Source: Acidimicrobiia bacterium (GTDB lineage: Bacteria > Actinomycetota > Acidimicrobiia > Spongiisociales > ZC4RG35). From it: DNA of 64,000 nt. Below the pieces are notes generated by a model. The model ran no database searches, had not been told where the DNA came from, and saw nothing but the letters and a program-made list of their open reading frames with translations. Shown piece by piece: positions 58,386-64,000 of this stretch. Made by a program: the position numbers and the translations under genes. The DNA lies in contig PKRG01000009.1 of assembly GCA_017577575.1 (NCBI GenBank), positions 29,046 to 93,045 on the forward strand. The letters are read 5' to 3'. How positions within the stretch are numbered: the first letter of the stretch is position 1; the number at the start of each line of letters is the position of its first letter.

Positions 58386-59188
58386 GCCGCCTCCCTCCTC
58401 AGGCATCGCTCGAGCAGGCGGCGGGCGAGGACACCGGCGGCGTGACGCCGGTACTCCTCGGTCGAGCGGTGGTCGGTGATCGGCGCGACTTCCTCCGAGA
58501 CCAGCCGGGCGAACTCCGCCAGGGTGGCCTCGCTCGGGGACCGCTCGGACGAGATCATCTCCTCGGCTCGGCGGGCACGCATCGGCGTCGGTGCCACCGA
58601 GCCCAACGCCACGGTGGTGGCGCCGTCCTCCCGCCGGGTCACCACGCAGCACACGGTGGAGATGACCATCGCGTTGCGCACCCCGACCTTGGCGAACTCC
58701 TGTCGTTCGGGGAGGTCGTCGGCGAGGACGATCGCCGTCACCAGCTCGTCGCTCCTCCGGGCGGTCTGCTTGACGCCGACGAAGTACTCGTCCCAGCGCA
58801 GCAGCCGGCTGCCGGAGCCCGACGTCAACTCGATCGAGGCGTCGACTGCGGCGAGGAATGGGAGCCCATCCCCGGCGGGGCTGGCGGTGGCGACGTTGCC
58901 GCCGATGGTCCCGGCGTTTCGGATCTGGGGAGAGCCGACCGTCCGCGCCGCCTGGGCGAGGGCGCGTGGACCTTCCTTCTCGATCCTGCGCCATCTCACT
59001 CCCGCGCCGATGCGCGTCGGGCTGAAATCTGCGATGTCGGCCAAGCGACGCAACGCCACCACCCGTTCCGGCCGCTTCTGGCCGTAGTTGACCTCGACCA
59101 TCAAGTCGGTTCCGCCGGCCAGCGGTGTCATCCCGTCCGCCACCGCAGCCAGCGCCTCCTCCAGGTTCCTCGGGTGGATGACCTCCAT
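58382..59188 (-). CDS. Xanthine dehydrogenase-type FAD subunit
   Basis: A 268-residue FAD-binding subunit (FAD_binding_5 plus CO_deh_flav_C). GMTPLAGGTDLMVEVNYG and GSPQIRNAGTIGGNVATASPAGD bind FAD. FAKVGVRNAMVISTVCCVVTR lies in the C-terminal domain. It passes electrons to NAD+ or another acceptor. First gene of the xanthine dehydrogenase-adenine deaminase unit. TAGATT lies 8 nt before ATG, and the DUF6986 gene ends 38 bp upstream on the same strand. Confidence 0.92.
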   Translation of the reverse strand: MEVIHPRNLEEALAAVADGMTPLAGGTDLMVEVNYGQKRPERVVALRRLADIADFSPTRIGAGVRWRRIEKEGPRALAQAARTVGSPQIRNAGTIGGNVATASPAGDGLPFLAAVDASIELTSGSGSRLLRWDEYFVGVKQTARRSDELVTAIVLADDLPERQEFAKVGVRNAMVISTVCCVVTRREDGATTVALGSVAPTPMRARRAEEMISSERSPSEATLAEFARLVSEEVAPITDHRSTEEYRRHAAGVLARRLLERCLRREAA

Positions 59189-59196
59189 CCCCTGGG

Positions 59197-59202
59197 AATC
59201 TA
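59197..59202 (-). promoter_or_regulatory. -10 element for the xanthine dehydrogenase-adenine deaminase unit
   Basis: Reverse-strand TAGATT, 8 nt before ATG 59188. The gap contains CCCAGGGG but no clear ribosome-binding site. Confidence 0.45.
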
Positions 59203-59226
59203 ACCCGTCCCTGCGGGGAGTCCCGG

Positions 59227-60507
59227 CTAGCGGCGTCCTTCCATGATCCGCACGAACGACCGGGTCGCCAGCTCTTCCAGGGTGAGCCCCGTGCGCCGCA
59301 CTGCTTCGGCTTCCTCGATCGCCCCGCAGTTGATGGCGCGGAGGAAGTAGTTGAGGAGCCCCTGGCCCGTGGCGGCATCGTCGAACACTTCGCCCACGAG
59401 CGTCGCCTTGGCGGCCTGCTCGACGAAGTTGGCCAGCCGCTCCCCCGCCTGGTCGAGGCCCTCGAGGAAGAACGAGTAGACCGCTGCGTAGCGGCTGGGC
59501 AACTGGGCGGGATGCAGATCCCACCCCTGGTAGATGGCGTGCAGGAGCGAGTGGCGCACGTGGCTGTAGTGCAGGCGCCACGCGCCGTGGACCGTGGACG
59601 TGTCGCCGACGGGCATCACGTTGGTGGCGCCGTCGGAGAGCCACACACCAGTGCCGGCCAGGTTCACCTGCATCAACTGGCGGGCGAAGTCGCAGGCGGG
59701 GTGGGTCATCGACTGGTGGGCGGCCGTGATCGAGAGGGACGCGGTGTAGTCGTAGGTGCCGAAGTGGACGCCACGTACCCGATCGCGGGCGGCCTCCACG
59801 TAGCGGATGGGCCCGCTGAGGCCGTCACGGTCCACCACCATCTGCGGAGTCTCCAGCATCAGCTCGATCGGTATCTGGGAGAGGCCGAGCTTCGACTCGA
59901 GCTCCGAGAGGACCTCGTCCAGCACCTGGACCTGCTCCTTGTCCTGGATCTTGGGCAGCGTGACGCAGAAGCCGTCGGGGAGCGCCTCGGCCTCGTCGGC
60001 GAGGGTGGTGAGGAAGATGTCGAGGGTGCGGATGGCCCGCCTGCCGAGCTCGCCGGTGAGCGGCTTCACCCGGATGCCGATGAAAGGCGGCAGGGTGCCT
60101 TCCGCCAACCCACGCGCCACCTCCCGGGCGGAGGAGGCGGCATGACCGTCCTCTTCGCTGTCGGGGCGGTTGCCGTATCCGTCTTCGAAGTCGAGCCGGT
60201 AGTCCTCCACCGGCTCGCGATCCAGCTTCTCGGCCACCCGCGCGTAGACCTGCTCGGCGAGATCGGTCGACGCCATCCCCAAGGCGTCGGCGAGCGTGCG
60301 TGGGTCCGGGGCGTGCTCTTCGAGAGCGCGCTTGGCCAGGGCGCCGAGCTTGGGGGCGGTGTCGGCGGCGAACAGGTGGGCGCCGCCGTAGACGGTGTGC
60401 ACGGGCTGCCGCTCGGGGCGCTCGCCGGGGAAGGCCCGGGCGATCCTCGCGGACACCGCGTCGAGACGGCGGCCCCAGGCGTCGATCGTTTCCTGACTCA
60501 CGGTCAC
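59227..60507 (-). CDS. DUF6986 family protein (HpcH/HpaI aldolase-like)
   Basis: A 426-residue protein with a TIM-barrel pattern related to HpcH/HpaI aldolases and malate synthase-like enzymes. DYRLDFEDGYGNRPDSEEDGHA gives early acidic residues, and IGIRVKPLTGELGRRAIRTLDIF a candidate phosphate/carboxylate-binding arginine. LPKIQDKEQVQVLDEVL, IPIELMLETPQMVVD and GVHFGTYDYTASL supply candidate Mg2+ ligands (Glu and Asp). Relatives have been annotated as phosphoenolpyruvate kinase without clear proof. The ureide cluster suggests a C2-compound reaction, for example on glyoxylate. GTG start after AGGAGGGG. Confidence 0.75.
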   Translation of the reverse strand: MTVSQETIDAWGRRLDAVSARIARAFPGERPERQPVHTVYGGAHLFAADTAPKLGALAKRALEEHAPDPRTLADALGMASTDLAEQVYARVAEKLDREPVEDYRLDFEDGYGNRPDSEEDGHAASSAREVARGLAEGTLPPFIGIRVKPLTGELGRRAIRTLDIFLTTLADEAEALPDGFCVTLPKIQDKEQVQVLDEVLSELESKLGLSQIPIELMLETPQMVVDRDGLSGPIRYVEAARDRVRGVHFGTYDYTASLSITAAHQSMTHPACDFARQLMQVNLAGTGVWLSDGATNVMPVGDTSTVHGAWRLHYSHVRHSLLHAIYQGWDLHPAQLPSRYAAVYSFFLEGLDQAGERLANFVEQAAKATLVGEVFDDAATGQGLLNYFLRAINCGAIEEAEAVRRTGLTLEELATRSFVRIMEGRR

Positions 60508-60533
60508 AGCAACCCCTCCTTCCGGGTCGTTCG

Positions 60534-60553
60534 ATCCTAGGAGGCGTTACGGT
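60534..60553. promoter_or_regulatory. Divergent promoters of the DUF6986 and 8-oxoguanine deaminase genes
   Basis: Reverse-strand TAGGAT (60534-60539) serves the DUF6986 gene with a 20-nt leader containing AGGAGGGG. Forward TACGGT (60548-60553) lies 9 nt before ATG 60563. GATCC (60533-60537) and GGATC (60556-60560) form an inverted pair around both. Confidence 0.45.
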
Positions 60554-60562
60554 GCGGATCCC

Positions 60563-61918
60563 ATGGCGACGCTCTTGCTTCGCAACGCTCTGGTCCTGGC
60601 GACGATGAACGGCCAGGAGATCCCCCGGGGAGGGCTGTTCGCCCGCGATGGCGTGATCGAACAGGTCGGCCCCACCGGGGACCTGCCCGCCACCGCCGAC
60701 GAGGTGGTCGACCTCACCGGCCACGTCGTCCTGCCGGGCCTGGTCAACACGCATCATCACCTGTACCAGACGCTCACCCGGGCCGTCCCCGGCGCCCAGG
60801 ACTCGTCGCTGTTCGAATGGCTCCAGACGCTGTACCCCGTGTGGGCGCGCCTGACCCCCGAGCACGTCGAGACCGCGACCGCGCTGGGACTGGCCGAGCT
60901 GGCTCTCACCGGGTGTACCACGGCTTTCGACCACCAGTACCTGTGGCCCAACGGGTCCAAGATCGACGACCAGATCGCCGGCGCCTCCGAGGTGGGGATC
61001 CGCTTCCACGTCTCCCGGGGCTCGATGAGCCTCGGCGAGTCCGATGGCGGTCTGCCTCCCGACTCACTGGTGGAAGACGAAGAGGCGATCCTGGAGGACT
61101 GCGCCCGGGCCGTGGAGCAGTACCACGACCCCGAACCGGGGGCCATGACCCGGGTCGTGATCGCCCCCTGCTCGCCGTTCTCGGTCACCCCGGACCTGAT
61201 GCGCCGCTCGGCATCCCTCGCCCGGGAGATGGGCGTGAGGCTCCACACCCATCTCGCCGAGACGCGCGACGAAGAAGCCTTCTGTCTGGAGCGGTTCGGC
61301 ACCCGGCCGGTGGGCTATGCGATCGACGTCGGCTGGGAAGGGCCCGACGTGTGGTACGCCCACGCCGTCCACGTCGACGACGGCGAGATCGCGGCCATGG
61401 CCCGGGCCGGGACTGGAGTGGCTCATTGCCCGTCGTCGAACATGCGGCTCTCTTCGGGCATCGCCCCGGTAGAGGGGTACCTGCGAGCGGGAGTCCCGCT
61501 CGGTCTGGGCGTCGACGGGTCGGCATCCAACGACTCGTCGGGCATGCTGGCGGAAGCCCGTCAGGCGATGCTCCTCGCCCGCCTGGCCGCGGCCGACGAC
61601 GCCACCTCCCAACCGATGAGCGCCCGCCGGGCCCTGGAGGTGGCGACGGCAGGCGGGGCGGCCGTCCTCGGGCGTGACGACGTCGGCCGTCTCGCGCCGG
61701 GAATGGCCGCCGACGTGATCGCCATCGACATGGACCGGGTGGAGTTCGCCGGTGCGCTCCACGACCCGCTGGCGGCGATCGTGTTCTGCGGGGTGAGCCG
61801 GGTCACGCACTCGTGGGTGGGTGGCCGCCGGGTGGTGGAAGACGGTCACCTGGTGACGGTCGACGAGGAGCGGCTGGTGGAGCGGCACAACCGGCTGGCC
61901 GCCGCCCTGTTCGACTAG
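60563..61918 (+). CDS. 8-oxoguanine deaminase (amidohydrolase family)
   Basis: A 451-residue metal-dependent amidohydrolase of the AtzB/TrzA/guanine deaminase group. LPGLVNTHHHLYQTLTRAVPGAQDSSLFEWLQ is the signature of 8-oxoguanine deaminases, with HxH metal ligands. HTHLAETRDEE, YAHAVHVDDGEI and GLGVDGSASNDSSGM supply the remaining ligands and the catalytic aspartate. It converts 8-oxoguanine to urate, which the adjacent uricase could then use. It is the only forward-strand gene of the cluster. Its last bases overlap the convergent uricase by 4 nt. Confidence 0.88.
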   Translation: MATLLLRNALVLATMNGQEIPRGGLFARDGVIEQVGPTGDLPATADEVVDLTGHVVLPGLVNTHHHLYQTLTRAVPGAQDSSLFEWLQTLYPVWARLTPEHVETATALGLAELALTGCTTAFDHQYLWPNGSKIDDQIAGASEVGIRFHVSRGSMSLGESDGGLPPDSLVEDEEAILEDCARAVEQYHDPEPGAMTRVVIAPCSPFSVTPDLMRRSASLAREMGVRLHTHLAETRDEEAFCLERFGTRPVGYAIDVGWEGPDVWYAHAVHVDDGEIAAMARAGTGVAHCPSSNMRLSSGIAPVEGYLRAGVPLGLGVDGSASNDSSGMLAEARQAMLLARLAAADDATSQPMSARRALEVATAGGAAVLGRDDVGRLAPGMAADVIAIDMDRVEFAGALHDPLAAIVFCGVSRVTHSWVGGRRVVEDGHLVTVDEERLVERHNRLAAALFD

Positions 61919-62733
61919 CGGACGATCCGGAAGCGGATGTCCCCGTACGGCTCGGAGGTCGGCTGAAACACCACGTGCCGATCCTCCATCCCGAAGCGGG
62001 TCAGGTCGAAGCCGATGTGGTGCTGGTTGGGGAGACGGAACTCGATCTCGGCGATCTCCGGGACCGCCTCCAGCACCGCCTGGCCGATCATCCACCCCTG
62101 GTGCTGGACGGACGCCGACCAGTCCCCGAAGAAGCGCTCGAGCATCACCTCGCGCACCCGGTTCCAGGTGGCGGTCGTGTCGGTGGGAACCCGTGAGTAC
62201 TTCCACCAGGAGGTGATGGTGGTGGCGAGGATGCGGTCGTCGGTCTCCGGCAGGGTGGTGTACTCGTCCTTCGGGTAACCGCGGAACGCCGACTTGGTGG
62301 TCTTCAACACGACGAGACCCTCGACGCCGGCCCAGGTCGCATCGGTGTCGGCTCCGAGCACAACACGGGCGGTGCGCCTCTCCGACGAGCCTCCCACGAA
62401 CCCGTAAGGGTCGACGCGCTGCCAGCGATGCTCGCGTAGCTCTACGTTGGCGCCGTTGATGCCGTCCCGGGTGAGGAAGTGCTCGGCGAGCGTGCGCCCG
62501 AAGCCTTCCACGTCGTCTCCGAGGTGGTCCTGTGCGAGGGCGTAGACGGTGTTTCGCATGGTGTCGGTGGGGAGCACCCGGGCGTTGTCCCCCCTCACGT
62601 AGGCGTCCTCGACCTCGCCGGTGAGCTGGACGTCGACTGTCAGCTCACTGAACCCGTGCTCGTCGTCGCCGCGGTGGATCTTCGAGACCCGGACCGACGT
62701 CTTTCCCCACGAGTTGTCGCCCAATCGGCTCAT
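61915..62733 (-). CDS. Urate oxidase (factor-independent urate hydroxylase)
   Basis: A 272-residue uricase of the tunnel (T-fold) family, oxidising urate to 5-hydroxyisourate with O2 and no cofactor. GKTSVRVSKI near the start carries the conserved lysine/threonine catalytic pair in its N-terminal part. LVVLKTTKSAFRGYPKDEYTTL and the RILATTITSWWKY segment are family signatures. PNQHHIGFDL holds the C-terminal conserved histidine-asparagine region. Length equals one two-domain uricase. ATG 62733 overlaps the upstream stop as ATGA and has GGAGG in front, so the longer frame (by seven codons) is not used. Confidence 0.93.
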   Translation of the reverse strand: MSRLGDNSWGKTSVRVSKIHRGDDEHGFSELTVDVQLTGEVEDAYVRGDNARVLPTDTMRNTVYALAQDHLGDDVEGFGRTLAEHFLTRDGINGANVELREHRWQRVDPYGFVGGSSERRTARVVLGADTDATWAGVEGLVVLKTTKSAFRGYPKDEYTTLPETDDRILATTITSWWKYSRVPTDTTATWNRVREVMLERFFGDWSASVQHQGWMIGQAVLEAVPEIAEIEFRLPNQHHIGFDLTRFGMEDRHVVFQPTSEPYGDIRFRIVR

Positions 62734-64000
62734 GCATCCTCCTCGGGTAGGCACAGCATCCGGCGGAGCCGGAGCAGGGTGATCTCGCGCTGTTGTCCGG
62801 CCGCCACCCGGATCTCGGCGGGGCGGTCGTTGGCGAGGCGTTGCCGGGCGATCTCGACCATCTCGGCGCCGCTGCGCCCGGCGGCGCGGACGATGTACGT
62901 GAAGCCGAACTTCTCCTCGTAGAGGCGGTTCAGCTCGGCGAGCTCGGCACGGAGGCCATCGGTCACCCCGGCCTGCTCGCGGCGGGACATCGCCTCGCCT
63001 TCAGCGGTCTGGTGCCCCGCGCTCTCGCCGATGCGCGGGTGGGCGGCGAATGCCTCCAGCCAGTCTTCTTCGCCGAGCTCGTCGAAGGCCCCGGCTGCTG
63101 CGGAGAGGAGCTCTGCTGCGTCGGCGTAGGGCCTCTCGGCCACCATCGTCTCGACCCACCTGCTCGCCGCGCAGGCGGTGTGGAAGAACTCGCGGGCCGC
63201 TTGGTCGAACAGCGAGTTCACATAGAGCATCCGGACGGCTGCCAGCGCGTCTGCCCGGGGTTCGCCCCACACCCGCAGCCGGGCGACCCCGCCGTCGGGG
63301 AAGATGTCGAGGCGGATCCTGTCGGCATCGACCGGCTGGGGGAGCGCGATCCGGTTGACGTCGTGGGCTGCCACCGCCACCTGGTCGCACGCCGGCCGCC
63401 AGGCGCCGTCGGGTCCGGCCGTCTCGATCTGCACCGAACCGGGGGCGTTGCCCTTGAAGAACCGGGTGTCGACATCGACGAAGTGGATGGTCCCCGGCAG
63501 CCCCAGGTCGATCACCACCCAGTCGTGGCCAGGGCCACGGCGGCGGGCCGTCTCCCATCCGTCCCACATGCCTTCCGGCTCGGTCGGGCTCAGCAGGTTC
63601 TCGGGGGACGAAAAGTGGGCGTCGGAGCATTCGATGCAACGGCCTCCCAGGGCGGCATCGGCGAGGTCGACGAGGCCGTCCTCGGGGCAGACGCGGTCAC
63701 GGTCGGGGACGGGCCGGCCCTCCACCCTGAGCCGGGCGACCCCGCCGTCGGGATGGATGTTGAGACGCACGTGGGTGACGCGATGGTCGTCGGGGACGTC
63801 GAACGTGGCCACGTGGTCCCCCTGGAGGGGGGTGCGGGGGATCAGCTCCACCCATTCGGCCTCGTCCAGCCGCTCGGTCGGCACGCCGCAGGCTTCGAGC
63901 GAGAACGACTCGGGATAGTTGCCGGTGAAATGAGACGTGTCGACGGTGACCGCGTCGATGATCCCGGGGAGTCCGAGGCGGATGATGCACGAGTCGTGTC
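62730..64000 (-). CDS. Allantoicase-OHCU decarboxylase fusion (5' end beyond the window)
   Basis: The frame is open to the right edge, so at least 423 residues are seen. The allantoicase part has two jelly-roll repeats. The first is SCIIRLGLPGIIDAVTVDTSHFTGNYPESF and the second VVIDLGLPGTIHFVDVDTRFFKGNAPGSV, each with a GGVARLRV strand. From about 165 residues before the end, an OHCU decarboxylase begins (LYVNSLFDQAAREFF; catalytic HPRIG; FGFTYIVRAAGRS). The two enzymes are not consecutive in urate breakdown: OHCU decarboxylase makes allantoin and allantoicase cleaves allantoate. No stop or frameshift separates them. The stop overlaps the uricase start. Confidence 0.92.
   Translation of the reverse strand, partial: HDSCIIRLGLPGIIDAVTVDTSHFTGNYPESFSLEACGVPTERLDEAEWVELIPRTPLQGDHVATFDVPDDHRVTHVRLNIHPDGGVARLRVEGRPVPDRDRVCPEDGLVDLADAALGGRCIECSDAHFSSPENLLSPTEPEGMWDGWETARRRGPGHDWVVIDLGLPGTIHFVDVDTRFFKGNAPGSVQIETAGPDGAWRPACDQVAVAAHDVNRIALPQPVDADRIRLDIFPDGGVARLRVWGEPRADALAAVRMLYVNSLFDQAAREFFHTACAASRWVETMVAERPYADAAELLSAAAGAFDELGEEDWLEAFAAHPRIGESAGHQTAEGEAMSRREQAGVTDGLRAELAELNRLYEEKFGFTYIVRAAGRSGAEMVEIARQRLANDRPAEIRVAAGQQREITLLRLRRMLCLPEEDA

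Noticed and set aside
1..64000. CRISPR arrays, insertion sequences, prophage or integrated-element ends
   Set aside because: No spaced direct repeats, transposase or integrase motifs, or long terminal repeats were seen. The two tRNA genes have no attached duplicate 3' end.

Overview
The window is about 64 kb of very GC-rich, gene-dense DNA with GTG and TTG starts and many 1-4 nt gene overlaps. It looks like the chromosome of a high-GC actinobacterium. Two features fit Acidimicrobiia or a relative: a mycothiol-type DinB/TIGR03086 protein, and a secreted S-layer-homology protein of the kind common there. The class-level call is inference. No rRNA, CRISPR array, IS element or prophage was seen, and no gene-free stretch exceeds 300 bp, so this is core chromosome.

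Layout. 1-6 kb: end of an oxidoreductase gene, tRNA-Asp and tRNA-Phe with a terminator, lipoproteins, an NmrA-like reductase, an acyl-CoA dehydrogenase. 6-9 kb: leucine/valine dehydrogenase followed by a fused E1 alpha-beta 2-oxoacid dehydrogenase (branched-chain amino acid oxidation). 9-21 kb: argS, a GNAT protein, the glycolate oxidase operon glcD-glcE-glcF, hydantoinase/oxoprolinase hyuA-hyuB, an Nfu-type protein, a Nudix hydrolase. 21-27 kb: small membrane proteins, an Eis-like acetyltransferase, an EamA transporter, an ArsR-SRPBCC pair, a LigD-type DNA ligase. 28-31 kb: glnA, an AlkD-like HEAT-repeat protein, a DinB/TIGR03086 protein. 31-53 kb: nearly the whole de novo purine pathway in several transcription units (purA-purD; purE; purB inside a five-gene reverse-strand operon; purC-S-Q-L; purF-purM). 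Interspersed are glutaryl-CoA dehydrogenase, 6-phosphofructokinase, an MFS transporter, an alpha/beta hydrolase and two AlkZ/YcaQ-type glycosylase relatives. 54-64 kb: a purine and ureide catabolism cluster (adenine deaminase, three-subunit xanthine dehydrogenase, a DUF6986 protein, 8-oxoguanine deaminase, uricase, and an allantoicase-OHCU decarboxylase fusion cut by the window edge). The window therefore encodes both the making and the oxidative breakdown of purines, with glutamine synthetase supplying nitrogen donor and a glycolate oxidase operon nearby.

The most informative signal outside the genes is a repeated promoter architecture. About twenty genes on both strands have a TAnnnT hexamer placed so that the start codon begins 6-9 nt after it, usually with no Shine-Dalgarno sequence. 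This predicts leaderless mRNAs and helped fix several starts. Built on this pattern are an ArsR promoter with its own operator, a 44-codon gene under a nested dyad, and a nine-residue Arg-rich leader peptide overlapping the ligD start. A possible structured small RNA lies antisense to the end of the NmrA-like gene. All regulatory calls come from reading the sequence and are untested.
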